Source: Planctomycetota bacterium
Lineage (GTDB): Bacteria > Planctomycetota > Phycisphaerae > Phycisphaerales > Phycisphaeraceae
Length of the DNA: 64,000 nucleotides
NCBI GenBank assembly: GCA_021413865.1
Contig: JAIOPN010000004.1
Location: forward strand, 1 to 64,000
Direction of reading: 5' to 3'
Part shown: in pieces, positions 41,623 through 50,601 of the stretch
Layout of the letters: each line of letters starts with the position of its first letter
Numbering within the stretch: the stretch's first letter is position 1
Made by a program: the position numbers and the translations under genes
Notes under the pieces: generated by a model
What the model saw: only the letters and a program-made list of their open reading frames with translations
Database searches by the model: none
Told to the model about the DNA's origin: nothing

Positions 41623-42915
41623 TCACACCCCGCGGATCATGTAGGCCTGCATGATGCCCGACTCGTCGGAGTTGAAGAAGGCGGTCTTGCCGTCGGGTGA
41701 GAGAAACGGATGCGGGTGGGCGGACTTGTAGAACGCCGTGCGCGTGTCGAGCAGGTAGGTCCACCTGGCCGGGGCGTCGCTGAGCGGCTTGCCCAGTTCC
41801 GCCATCCAGAGCTGGCAGCCGCGCGGCTGGAGCGGGTTGTAGTCCACGATAAACCGCTCACCGGCGATGTCGGTGGCGAAGTGGAAGAACCGCGACGGCC
41901 CGCCCGGGAAGTTGCGGCTGACCTCGTGCCGCTGAGCCCCGGGGCTGGCGACGCCGACGTGCCCGGCGTACGGCACCACGTTGCCCTCGACGATCTGCTC
42001 CTCGTGCGCGGCCCACTTGTCGCCGCTGGGATGGGTCACCTCGACGGGTTTGTCGGCGCGGCCGACGGTGGAGATCGCCACGTCGCTCCGGCCGCGCCAG
42101 CACTGGTGGCCCTGGCAGGCCTCCTTCATGTTCCGGCCCCATGGGAGGTTCCGGAAGTCCGTACCGTCGTCGCGGATGACGTGGATGTCCGCCCCGGGCG
42201 AGCCATCGCCCCAGCTGCCACAGCCCTTGGTGATCGTGCCGTCGGGGGCGGTGACGTTGTCGTGGTTGTCCTGGATCAAGAGGTCGTGCGACCGCTCGGG
42301 GTCAAGCGAGCGCGAGTATTGCGGGTGCAGGTTGCAGAACGACTGGCCCTCGAGGATGACCTCGGCGGTGGCGCGCTCGATGTCGAACTTGAGCAGGCCC
42401 CACGGGGCGTAGTTCCGCCGGCCGTCGCCGAAGTAGCAGGCGGTGACGAACCGCTTGCCGTCGGAGGAGATGGTCGAGAGCGGGTAAACGTGCGACGGCC
42501 GGCAGAGCGTGCCGGTGGGCGGCTTATCCACGACGACGATGGTCTCGGCGGGCCCGCCCATAAACGGCCGGCGGCGCAGCGTGAGTTTCCCCGCGTTCAC
42601 TTCCGTCTGGTTGACCAGGTAATAAAACCACTTGCCATCGGGCGAGACGGAGGGCGTGGTGGGGCCGACCTCATCGGTGAGCGGCGTGATTTTGCCCGTG
42701 GCGACCTCGCAGAGCATGTAGCGGTGCTCGGGGTCGCTCTTCTCGCTGCCGTGCGCGTGGCTGGAGCGGTGCAGGATGAAGTGCTTCGAGTCGGGTGAGA
42801 ATATCTGCGCCTCCATATAGACGTGCGTGGAGGGGACGGTTTTTTCGTTGGTGAGCTGGAAGACCTCGACGCCTTTGGGAGAGCGGGCGTCGAGCAGGTC
42901 GGGGCGGGGGATCAT
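41623..42915 (-). CDS. Oligogalacturonate lyase-like beta-propeller protein
   Basis: A 430-residue protein with repeated propeller blades (FSPDSKHFILHRSS, SVSPDGKWFYYLVNQ, ISSDGKRFVTACYF, FLSPDGKTAFFNSDESG) and the Ogl-type segments NLHPQYSRSLD and HCH-like region EACQGHQCWRG. Oligogalacturonate lyases cleave pectin-derived oligosaccharides in the cytoplasm; no signal peptide is visible here. The neighbouring heparinase-family lipoprotein and epimerase genes on the same strand suggest a uronic-acid polysaccharide degradation cluster. The exact substrate is not certain. Confidence 0.75.
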   Translation of the reverse strand: MIPRPDLLDARSPKGVEVFQLTNEKTVPSTHVYMEAQIFSPDSKHFILHRSSHAHGSEKSDPEHRYMLCEVATGKITPLTDEVGPTTPSVSPDGKWFYYLVNQTEVNAGKLTLRRRPFMGGPAETIVVVDKPPTGTLCRPSHVYPLSTISSDGKRFVTACYFGDGRRNYAPWGLLKFDIERATAEVILEGQSFCNLHPQYSRSLDPERSHDLLIQDNHDNVTAPDGTITKGCGSWGDGSPGADIHVIRDDGTDFRNLPWGRNMKEACQGHQCWRGRSDVAISTVGRADKPVEVTHPSGDKWAAHEEQIVEGNVVPYAGHVGVASPGAQRHEVSRNFPGGPSRFFHFATDIAGERFIVDYNPLQPRGCQLWMAELGKPLSDAPARWTYLLDTRTAFYKSAHPHPFLSPDGKTAFFNSDESGIMQAYMIRGV

Positions 42916-42945
42916 GGTGGTTTCCTGGAAAGCGGGTCGAACAGA

Positions 42946-45045
42946 TTACTGTGCCACAAGCCCCTCGGGGCCGAAGGTGACGATGCGGAGACCCTTCGGG
43001 ATCGCGACCTCGACACGGATGTTGCCGTTGACCTCGCGGGCCTTGACGCCGCGGACGACCGAGCCGTCGCCGGAGAGGTCGTACACGCAGACGAAGCGGG
43101 TCTCCTTGGCGTTGCGTCGGCGGATAAGCGTGGGCGTCTTCTGGCTGGTGTTGTAACCGATGCCCATGCAGTTGATGAGCTGTTCACCGGGTTCATACAA
43201 CAGCCACGTGACGAGTCGGCGCTGGCCGGCGACGAACTCCCACGTCGAGTTGCGGGTGAACGTGCGGGCCGACGCCTCGGTGAGGTGCTGGTAGCCGTCG
43301 TGGTCGCCGGGCGTGATCGGCTTGGCGACGGGGGCGGGCCCCGCACCGACGGGCTCCACGCGGTCGGCGACGGCGTGGGCGAGCAGGTCGATCTGCGTCT
43401 TGTCGCCCGCCTTCACGTCGAACACGTCAACGAGAATCCCGTCGCCCAGGGCCAGGTAACGCGTCAGCGTCGCCCCCGGGTAGGCCCCGGTGCTCCGCGT
43501 GGCGCAGGCGGACCACTGCTTGTTCTCCGTCATCCAGAGGAGCTTGCCGGCGTCCTCCTTCTGCGTTTCGCCACCGAGGGTGACGGTGTTGTGCGCGGCG
43601 GTCTGCTTGACCCATGACTTGTATTCCTTGTGCGAATAGGTGAGCCGGCCGGGGTCGAGCAGCCACTCGCGGCCATCGGCGTAGAGCATGAGGTTGAGCT
43701 TGTCGTAGTGGCCGTGCCCGCCGCCGTGCGGGCCGTAGTCGAGGAAGGTGCACGCCGCGCCGGCCCCGCTGCCGCGCCGGAGGATCGCCAGGCCCACGCC
43801 CGTGAGCGCCTCGCTCTTGAGCGCGGGGGGCCACTCCACCTTCGCGTCCATGCCGAGCATGGCGTGCAACCGGTCGGCGTTCCCGCGCGCCACGGCCTGC
43901 GCGAGCACTGGGTCGTGGTACGTCTTCCAGCCCCACTCGAACGCCCAGGCGAATACGCCCGTGTCCGCCGGGTCGGAGTCGTTGATCGCCGGGTACTGGC
44001 CGTTGGGGTAGGCCGCGCTGAGCGGGCCGGTGATCGTCCTCTTGACCGTCGGGTGGTCCTGGAGGTGCATGCCCAGGTTGCGGGTGATATCGACGGTGGC
44101 GAGCAGCGCCTGCAAGGCGTAGTTGTGGTACGCGACGGTGCCCTCGTTCCACAGGCCGTCGGGGCCGACGTTGGTGGCGATTTGATCGAGCACGCCGTCG
44201 TGCATCGTCATCACGCGGTCGATCAACTTGGCATCGCCGAGCGTGGCACCGACGGCGATCATGCCCCCGTTGAACCACGTCTGGTGATTGCTCGTTTGTG
44301 TGAACCGCGTGAGTGAATCAGCGGTGGCGCGGAAGAAATCCTGTTCGACGTGTTTGCGGTCCGCGTCCGACCAGACCTTCGACCCGCGCGTCAGGTCGTA
44401 ACCCCGGGCCAGGCGGATCACCCCCACCGCCTCGTCCAGGCTCTGCACGTAACGCCTCCCGCCCAGCGGCGCGAACATCCCCGTGTGGCCCCAGCGGTCC
44501 AGCCGAGCGGGGTAGGTGTGGTAATCGTCGGCGAGTTTAATGAGGATGCGGCGCACGCCGGCGGCATAACGCTCATCGCCCGTCCACGCGTAGGCCCAGC
44601 CCAGCGTGACCGAGGCGTTCTCGATGTCGGCGTGCATCAAACAGCGGTACGCCGCGTTGGTACGGTCGTCGGTATAGACCTTCCCGCAGGTCGGGCACTT
44701 GTGCTCGGTAAGCGTGATCTTCTGGAGCGTCGAGCCGTCGTCGGGGCAGGCGTAATAGAAGACCCACGACCCGTACCCCTCGGGCAGCGGCGGCGGGTTA
44801 TCGACCAGGATGTCCCCCGCGCGGACGGCGGCGTCCCGCCTCGCCTGGGCGTCGGGCGCGGCCTTCATCGCCGCGAGTTCCTGCGCCGTCGTCGCGACGC
44901 GCGGCGGGTCGGGGAACGTCGGTTGGCCGGGGTCGAACGCCGCCGGCTTTGCCGCCGCATCGCCCTTCGCCTCCTCGGCCGCGCTCACCCGGGCGCACCC
45001 CGCCGCCACGACCATCATCAACATCACCGGCCATTGAATACGCAT
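42946..45045 (-). CDS. Heparinase II/III-family polysaccharide lyase, lipoprotein
   Basis: A 699-residue protein. The signal peptide ends in the lipobox VAAGC (Cys17), so it should be membrane-anchored outside the cytoplasm. An alpha-toroid domain (about 110-420, with CTC-like KCPTCGKVY and QTSNHQTWFNGGMIAVG) is followed by the heparinase II/III C-terminal domain with GPHGGGHGHYDKLNLMLYADGREWLLDPG and KQTAAHNTVTLGG. These His-rich segments are the catalytic area of alginate/heparin lyases. It is encoded between the epimerase and the Ogl-like gene and likely starts breakdown of an acidic polysaccharide. Confidence 0.85.
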   Translation of the reverse strand: MRIQWPVMLMMVVAAGCARVSAAEEAKGDAAAKPAAFDPGQPTFPDPPRVATTAQELAAMKAAPDAQARRDAAVRAGDILVDNPPPLPEGYGSWVFYYACPDDGSTLQKITLTEHKCPTCGKVYTDDRTNAAYRCLMHADIENASVTLGWAYAWTGDERYAAGVRRILIKLADDYHTYPARLDRWGHTGMFAPLGGRRYVQSLDEAVGVIRLARGYDLTRGSKVWSDADRKHVEQDFFRATADSLTRFTQTSNHQTWFNGGMIAVGATLGDAKLIDRVMTMHDGVLDQIATNVGPDGLWNEGTVAYHNYALQALLATVDITRNLGMHLQDHPTVKRTITGPLSAAYPNGQYPAINDSDPADTGVFAWAFEWGWKTYHDPVLAQAVARGNADRLHAMLGMDAKVEWPPALKSEALTGVGLAILRRGSGAGAACTFLDYGPHGGGHGHYDKLNLMLYADGREWLLDPGRLTYSHKEYKSWVKQTAAHNTVTLGGETQKEDAGKLLWMTENKQWSACATRSTGAYPGATLTRYLALGDGILVDVFDVKAGDKTQIDLLAHAVADRVEPVGAGPAPVAKPITPGDHDGYQHLTEASARTFTRNSTWEFVAGQRRLVTWLLYEPGEQLINCMGIGYNTSQKTPTLIRRRNAKETRFVCVYDLSGDGSVVRGVKAREVNGNIRVEVAIPKGLRIVTFGPEGLVAQ

Positions 45046-45057
45046 GTTTCACTCCGT

Positions 45058-45918
45058 TCAGGAAACGATCTGGTTGTCGCGCGGCGTCCAGCCCGTCTCC
45101 GCCGTGATCCGCGAGATATCCACGACGCTCGTGATCTGATCGATCGGCCTCCTGAGTGGTACGCCCGCCATGAACCGGTGGATCAGCTCGCCGGCGGGCA
45201 TGTTCAGGAAATTCCCCGTCGAGGCGGGCAGGTAAATCCTCGCCCCCGACCCGGCGCCGAGTTTCTCCGCGTTCAGGATCGCCGCGACCAGCCTCGCCCC
45301 GTCGAGGTAGCTCATGAAGGAGAACGCCAGGCGGCGCGCCCAGCGCAGGTCGCCCGCGAGCTTGGCGGGCACCTCGCGGAAGCGCTCCATCGGCGCCATC
45401 CACGGGAAGCGCACCGAGACGCAGCCCACGCCGTAGAGCTTCGAGAAGTATTCCAGCATGACCTCGGCGAGCTGCTTGCTCAGCGCGTAGGGGTTTGTGG
45501 GTTTGGCGGGCGTGTCGCCATCCATCGGCAGCGGCGGCGGTGGAGCGTCAGGGTCGTCGCCCGGCAGACGCGGCACGCTGGCCACGACCTGGATCGAGCT
45601 GGCGAAGACGATCCGCTTGGCGCCCGCGTTGATCGCCGCCTGGAACACGTTCATGTTCATGGCCGTGTTCTCGCCCAGGATCATCTGCGGATCGGGCGGG
45701 ATGAAGTCGGTGTGGTTGCCCAGGTGCGCCACCGCGTCGATGCCGACAATCACCCGGTCCACCGCGGGCCGGTCGAGCAGGTTCATCACGTGGACCTTCA
45801 CGGGCAAGTCGCCGCGATCGACCAGGTCGATGGCGATCACCTCGTGCCCCTGCTCGGTGAGCAGGCGGCAGACACCGGACCCCAACCCGCCGGACGCACC
45901 CGTGACCACGATCTTCAT
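45058..45918 (-). CDS. NAD-dependent epimerase/dehydratase (extended SDR)
   Basis: A 286-residue extended short-chain dehydrogenase. The start MKIVVTGASGGLGSGVCRLL carries the nucleotide-binding GxxGxxG pattern. VAHLGNHTDF, VFASSIQVV (catalytic Ser) and the YxxxK motif in NPYALSKQLAEVML complete the site. The start at 45918 fits the family better than 45987. It lies 12 bases after the heparinase start on the same strand, so the three genes form an operon. A sugar-acid or uronate dehydrogenase role is plausible. Confidence 0.85.
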   Translation of the reverse strand: MKIVVTGASGGLGSGVCRLLTEQGHEVIAIDLVDRGDLPVKVHVMNLLDRPAVDRVIVGIDAVAHLGNHTDFIPPDPQMILGENTAMNMNVFQAAINAGAKRIVFASSIQVVASVPRLPGDDPDAPPPPLPMDGDTPAKPTNPYALSKQLAEVMLEYFSKLYGVGCVSVRFPWMAPMERFREVPAKLAGDLRWARRLAFSFMSYLDGARLVAAILNAEKLGAGSGARIYLPASTGNFLNMPAGELIHRFMAGVPLRRPIDQITSVVDISRITAETGWTPRDNQIVS

Positions 45919-46023
45919 GGAGTTGCCTCGTATTCGGATGGCGATCCGAAGGAAGAGAATCGTAAGGCCGGGGCGATGACCGTACAATCGTGCACGAAGT
46001 AAAGATCAAAGGCATACGCGGAC

Positions 46024-46755
46024 ATGATCGAACTGGGCGTCAATATCGACCACGTGGCGACGATCCGCCAGGCGCGCAAGACCTACGAGCCCGACCCCGT
46101 CTGGGCCGCCGCCGAGGCGGAGCTGGGCGGCGCGGACGGCATCACTATCCATCTCCGCGAGGACCGGCGGCACATCCAGGACCGGGACGTCCGCCTCCTG
46201 CGCGAGACGGTGGCCCGCAAGCTGAACCTCGAGCTGAGCCTGGCGGATTCGATCGTCGCCATCGCCTGCGGGGTGAAGCCCGACCAAGCGACGCTGGTGC
46301 CCGAGAAGCGTGAGGAAGTGACCACCGAGGGCGGGTTGGATATCGTCGCCCAGGCGGCGCGGACGCGCGAGGCGCTCCGACGGCTGCACGACGCGGGCAT
46401 CGTGAGCAGCGCCTTCATCGAGCCGGACACGAAGCAGATCGAGCAGGCGCGCACGCTGGGTTTCGCGGCGGTGGAGCTGCACACGGGCACCTACGCCAAC
46501 GCCAAAGACGAGTCCGCCGTGGCCCGTGAGTTGCAGCGGCTGACCGAGGCCGGGGAACTGGTTCGGAAACTGGGGATGAAACTCCACGCCGGGCACGGGC
46601 TGAACTACCACAACACCGTGGCGGTGGCGAAGATCGCGGGCATGGCGGAGCTGAACATCGGCCATTCCATCGTGAGCCGGGCGGTGTTCGTGGGCCTGCG
46701 CCAGGCCGTCGCCGAGATGAAGCGGCTCATGGTCGACGCGGTGGGTTCCCGATAA
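46024..46755 (+). CDS. pdxJ: Pyridoxine 5'-phosphate synthase (PdxJ)
   Basis: A 243-residue TIM-barrel enzyme that condenses 1-deoxyxylulose 5-phosphate with aminoacetone phosphate to give pyridoxine 5'-phosphate. The family start [56 protein letters not shown] and [16 protein letters not shown] are all present, including the catalytic His and Glu segments. It is divergent from the epimerase operon, with about 105 bases between. Confidence 0.97.
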   Translation: MIELGVNIDHVATIRQARKTYEPDPVWAAAEAELGGADGITIHLREDRRHIQDRDVRLLRETVARKLNLELSLADSIVAIACGVKPDQATLVPEKREEVTTEGGLDIVAQAARTREALRRLHDAGIVSSAFIEPDTKQIEQARTLGFAAVELHTGTYANAKDESAVARELQRLTEAGELVRKLGMKLHAGHGLNYHNTVAVAKIAGMAELNIGHSIVSRAVFVGLRQAVAEMKRLMVDAVGSR

Positions 46756-46788
46756 ATCTGGAGCCATCCGCAAACAGAGAGGCCGCCC

Positions 46789-47814
46789 GTGAAACAGACA
46801 CACACCACACGATCGCTCTTCGTCGCCGCCCTTCTCGCCGCGGCCGCCCTCGCCACCCCGCTCCGAGCCGAGCCTCCGGCCACCCAGCCCGCCGGCGAAC
46901 CCAAGCTCGTTGCCATGAAGTTCGACCGCGTGATCCAGAAGGGGGACCACGTCCTCTTTGTCGGCGACGAGGTCACCCAGCAGATGTACTACACCCGCGC
47001 CGTCGCCGCGGCGATCATCTCCATGCGGCCCGACGACAACCTCCGCTTCTACAACGGCGGCTACGACGGCGCGACCGCCGAGTCGGCGATCAAGTGGATC
47101 GACGACCTGATGGGCCTGGCGAAACCGACCGTCGTGTTCATCTCATTCGGCCTCAACGAGCTGGGCACGCCCGGCACCGACGAGGACCGCGCCGTACGAT
47201 ACGAGAAGTCGCTCGCATCGCTGGTCGAACGCATCCAGAAGTTCCCCACCGTCAAGCGGGTCATCGTGATGAGCCCGGCCCCGGTGCTCCGCCCCGACGA
47301 CACGGAGAAGAACCTGAGCCCGGAGAACACCACGCTGCTCGCCCTGTCGCACGCCGCCGGGCGCGTCGCCGTGGCGCGGGGCGCGGCGTACATCGACCTG
47401 GTCGAGTTCCCCCGCGAGGTCTTCGTGAAGTCCACCATGAGCCCGGGCCCGCCGCTGGCGATCAACAACCGCCTGCCCTCTGAGATCGGTCACATCGTGA
47501 TCGCCAGCGTGATCCTGCACGGCATCGGCGTGACGCCCGAGATGCTCGACCCCAAAGGCTGGGCGCCCCTCGCGCCGCGGCAGATGCACCGCATCCGCCA
47601 GGCGCTGGCGCTCAACTTCAAGCCGACCTCGCTCGGGGCCAACGACGTCAGCCGAGACCTCTACGGCAGCTTCCGCGTGTTTGACGAACGATTCTTCAAG
47701 CTCTGGCGCCTGTCGGGCCGGAACCCCGCGGTGCCCCCGCGCGACGCGCTGCTACCGCAGGTCGAAGAGGCGTGGGCGGATGTCCGCGCCGCGACGCTGA
47801 ATTACAAGGATTAG
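46789..47814 (+). CDS. Secreted SGNH/GDSL-like hydrolase with altered catalytic blocks
   Basis: A 341-residue exported protein from a GTG start, with a signal peptide (about residues 1-28, ending PLRA) and then a Pro/Ala/Thr-Gln linker (PPATQPAGEP). The SGNH fold is visible: block I reads FVGDEVTQQMYYTR, so Glu replaces the Ser of GDS; block II is YNGGYDGAT; block III is GLNELG in place of GxND; block V is SEIGHIVIA. Lack of the Ser nucleophile suggests it is not a standard esterase. I recall GDE/GDD variants as common in planctomycetes, so this is likely a family trait. Confidence 0.7.
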   Translation: MKQTHTTRSLFVAALLAAAALATPLRAEPPATQPAGEPKLVAMKFDRVIQKGDHVLFVGDEVTQQMYYTRAVAAAIISMRPDDNLRFYNGGYDGATAESAIKWIDDLMGLAKPTVVFISFGLNELGTPGTDEDRAVRYEKSLASLVERIQKFPTVKRVIVMSPAPVLRPDDTEKNLSPENTTLLALSHAAGRVAVARGAAYIDLVEFPREVFVKSTMSPGPPLAINNRLPSEIGHIVIASVILHGIGVTPEMLDPKGWAPLAPRQMHRIRQALALNFKPTSLGANDVSRDLYGSFRVFDERFFKLWRLSGRNPAVPPRDALLPQVEEAWADVRAATLNYKD

Positions 47815-47826
47815 CCGCGGGGAGCG

Positions 47827-48306
47827 TCAAACCTTCTTCTTATGCGTCGGCCGGCGCGGAGTCTTTTTCTTCGCGTCCTTATTCGCCTGGCCGCGCACCA
47901 GCAGCACGGGGATGCCGGTGCGGTGGCGGACCTCCGATGCGACGCTGCCCAGGAGCAGGTCGCTGAGCAGGCGGTGGCCGTGAGTGGACATGGCGATCAG
48001 GTCGCAACCCCTCTCCTCGGCGGCCTCAAGGATCTTGTCCGTCGGGTCCCCCATCGCCAGCACCGCTTCCACCTCGAAACCATCCGACGCCAGGTCGCGT
48101 CGGCACTTCTCCAGGTATTTACGGTCGTCGGTGATCTCGGGTGAGTCCCCGAGATTGAGGCTTTTCTGGTTGCGCGCGACAAACCCGTCGGCGACGTGGA
48201 TGAGCGTGAGCTTCGCCCCCGTGAGCCTGGCTAGCCTGCGGATGTGCGCCAGGATCGCCGCGTCGGCGGCCGAGTTGTCCAGCGGCATGAGGATGTGCTT
48301 GTACAT
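47827..48306 (-). CDS. Universal stress protein (UspA family)
   Basis: A 159-residue UspA protein: MYKHILMPLDNSAADAAI, LIHVADGF, then DLIAMSTHGHRLLSDLLLGSVASEV with the ATP-binding GxxG-9x-GS loop in which the first Gly is Ser. The C-terminal tail is strongly basic (KDAKKKTPRRPTHKKKV), which could bind nucleic acid. It starts 17 bases after the mntH stop on the same strand, so it is co-expressed with the metal transporter. Confidence 0.88.
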   Translation of the reverse strand: MYKHILMPLDNSAADAAILAHIRRLARLTGAKLTLIHVADGFVARNQKSLNLGDSPEITDDRKYLEKCRRDLASDGFEVEAVLAMGDPTDKILEAAEERGCDLIAMSTHGHRLLSDLLLGSVASEVRHRTGIPVLLVRGQANKDAKKKTPRRPTHKKKV

Positions 48307-48323
48307 GGTCGCTCCCGGTCGGC

Positions 48324-49733
48324 TCACTTGCCGCTGGTCCACTCGCGGAATGTCTGCCAGAGCAGGTACACATTGGGGACGATGATCATCAGCGTGACGA
48401 TCCACGCCACGGTCTGGAGCCATGGCTTATTCACGAAACGCCCCATCTTGGCCTTCTCACTGGTGAACATTACCAGCGGGACGACGGCGAAGCTCAGTTG
48501 CAGGGAGAGGATCACCTGGCTGAGGACCAGCAGCTTGCCGACGCCGGTCTCGCCGTACATCGCCGCGACGACGACCGCCGGGCCGATGGCGATGACGCGC
48601 GTGAGCAGGCGGCGCATCCACGGCCGCAAGCGGATGTTGAGGAACCCCTCCATGACGATCTGGCCCGCCATGGTGCCGGTGAGGGTCGAGTTCTGACCGG
48701 AGGCGAGCAGCGCGATGGCGAAGAAGAAGCTCGCCAGCGGCACGCCGAGCGTCGGGCTCAGGAGGTGGTAGGCGTCGGCGATGTCGGCGACGCCCTCGTG
48801 CTCCGTGCCGTGGAACGTCGCGGCGCTGACGACGAGGATGGCGGCGTTGATAAAGAAGGCCAGGAATAGCGCGACGGTCGAGTCGATGGTGGCGAACTTG
48901 ATCGCCATCGCCTTGCCCTGGTCGGTGCGGGGGTAGGCGCGGGTCTGCACGATGCTCGAGTGCAGGTAAAGATTGTGCGGCATGACGGTCGCGCCCAGGA
49001 TGCCGATGGCGATGTAGAGCATGTCGGGGTTGTAGATGATCTGTGCCCGGGGGATCAGGCCGACCAGCATCGGGAATACCGCGGGATGCGAGACGATGAT
49101 CTCGTAAAGGAAACACCCGCTGATCGCCGCGATCAGGGCGCCGACGAGGCACTCGATGTAGCGGAAGCCCTTGTGCTGGAGGAAGAGGACGACGAGCACG
49201 TCCAGCGCCGTGATGACGACGCCGACGACCAGCGGGATGCCCATGAGCAGGTTGAGCGCGATCGCCGAGCCGATGACCTCGGCCAAATCACAGGCGGCGA
49301 TGGCGATCTCGCAGAGCACCCAGAGGAAGAGGGTGACGGGCCTGGAGTAGTGGTCACGGCAGGCCTGCGCCAGGTCGCGGCCCGAGACGATGCCCAGCTT
49401 GAGCGCCAGGTGCTGGAGCAGGATCGCCATGAGGTTGGAGATCAGGATGACCGACAGGAGCGTGTAGCCGAAGCGCGCCCCGCCGGCCAGGTCGGTCGCC
49501 CAGTTGCCCGGGTCCATGTACCCGACGGCGACCATGAGGCCCGGCCCGGAGAAGGCCAGCAGGGTGCGCCAGAAGCCCATGTTCATACCGACGGGCACCG
49601 AGGAGTGCACCTCGGCGAGCGAGGGCTGACCGACGGCGGTGTGCCAGCCGTCGTCGGGCGGAACGGGTTCGGTCGGTGCGGGGATGCCGCGTGGGCCGTC
49701 CGGTGCTGCGTGAGGCGGGATCGGATCACTCAT
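48324..49733 (-). CDS. mntH: Nramp-family Mn2+/Fe2+ transporter (MntH)
   Basis: A 469-residue inner-membrane proton-coupled metal importer with about 11 spans. The TM1 metal-site motif is [11 protein letters not shown] and the TM6 motif is [14 protein letters not shown]. An N-terminal hydrophilic stretch of about 50 residues precedes TM1. It is divergent from a DtxR/MntR-type regulator gene, the classical arrangement for manganese control, and is followed by a UspA gene. Confidence 0.93.
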   Translation of the reverse strand: MSDPIPPHAAPDGPRGIPAPTEPVPPDDGWHTAVGQPSLAEVHSSVPVGMNMGFWRTLLAFSGPGLMVAVGYMDPGNWATDLAGGARFGYTLLSVILISNLMAILLQHLALKLGIVSGRDLAQACRDHYSRPVTLFLWVLCEIAIAACDLAEVIGSAIALNLLMGIPLVVGVVITALDVLVVLFLQHKGFRYIECLVGALIAAISGCFLYEIIVSHPAVFPMLVGLIPRAQIIYNPDMLYIAIGILGATVMPHNLYLHSSIVQTRAYPRTDQGKAMAIKFATIDSTVALFLAFFINAAILVVSAATFHGTEHEGVADIADAYHLLSPTLGVPLASFFFAIALLASGQNSTLTGTMAGQIVMEGFLNIRLRPWMRRLLTRVIAIGPAVVVAAMYGETGVGKLLVLSQVILSLQLSFAVVPLVMFTSEKAKMGRFVNKPWLQTVAWIVTLMIIVPNVYLLWQTFREWTSGK

Positions 49734-49809
49734 GGTTCGCGGACTCCATTCCTCCGGGGTCGCAGCGTCTCCCCCGTCGCCACCGGCCCGTCACATGAAA
49801 ACCGTGGCT

Positions 49810-49854
49810 TTTTGGACGCCCAAAATGATACCTTTGATCAATCGCCCAGACCAA
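49810..49854 (-). promoter_or_regulatory. Candidate mntH promoter with overlapping palindrome
   Basis: On the minus strand TTGGTC (49854-49849) and TATCAT (49830-49825) are spaced by 18 bases. The imperfect palindrome TTTTGG-acgc-CCAAAA (49810-49825) begins at the -10 box and covers the likely transcription start. A DtxR/MntR-type repressor bound there would block mntH. It lies between the divergent mntH and mntR-like genes. Confidence 0.4.
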
Positions 49855-49912
49855 ATCCGCTATCATCCCTTTACCGCATCCGACCACCATCACGCACGGC
49901 AATGCCAGACCC

Positions 49913-50590
49913 ATGCCAAGCACAACCGTTGAGAACTACGTCAAACGGATCTACCTGGAATCTCAGCACGGGGCGGGGAAATCCGGTCTCGTGCCCATGG
50001 GCCGGCTCGCCTCGGCGGTCGGGGTCGCCCCGGGCACCGCCACGGCCATGATCAAGACCCTGGCGGAGATCGGCATTGTCACTTACGAGCCGCGCGGCGG
50101 CGTGAGGCTCTCCCGCAAGGGCGAGAAGCTCGCGCTCCACGTCCTCCGCCGCCACCGCCTCATCGAATTATTCCTTGTCCGCGTCCTGGGCTTCGACTGG
50201 GCCGACGTCCACAAGGAGGCCGAGGAGCTCGAACACTCCATCTCCGACGTGCTGCTGGACCGCATCGACGCCTACCTCGACCGACCCGCCTTCGACCCGC
50301 ACGGCGACCCCATCCCCACCGCCCGGGGCACCGTGGACAAACGCAGGCTCACCCCCCTTTCCGACACCGCCCCGGGCAGGCGCGTCCACATCGCACGCGT
50401 CATCGACCAGGACGCACGCTTTCTGGGCTTTCTCCAGGAGTCCGGCCTCAAGCCCGGTAGGCACGTCACCGTTGAGTCCCGCGACGACGCCGCCGACGCC
50501 ATCACCCTGCGCACCGCCGACGATCAGACCGTGACCCTCGGCCGCGCCGCCGCCGCCAAACTCCTCGTCGCCGCCGCCGGCAAAGAATGA
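49913..50590 (+). CDS. DtxR/MntR-family metal-dependent repressor
   Basis: A 225-residue regulator. The winged helix (NYVKRIYLESQHG, GRLASAVGVAPGTATAMIKTLAEIGIVTYEPRGGVRLSRKGE) is followed by the metal-binding dimerisation domain (RRHRLIELFLVRVLGFDWADVHKEAEELEHSIS, with HxxE- and E-x-x-E-H-type ligands). A C-terminal FeoA/SH3-like domain (TAPGRRVHIARVI) completes the long DtxR form. Its position next to mntH suggests manganese-dependent repression of the transporter. Its stop overlaps a possible upstream start of the dehydrogenase gene. Confidence 0.9.
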   Translation: MPSTTVENYVKRIYLESQHGAGKSGLVPMGRLASAVGVAPGTATAMIKTLAEIGIVTYEPRGGVRLSRKGEKLALHVLRRHRLIELFLVRVLGFDWADVHKEAEELEHSISDVLLDRIDAYLDRPAFDPHGDPIPTARGTVDKRRLTPLSDTAPGRRVHIARVIDQDARFLGFLQESGLKPGRHVTVESRDDAADAITLRTADDQTVTLGRAAAAKLLVAAAGKE

Positions 50591-50601
50591 AAGGCCCCGC
50601 C

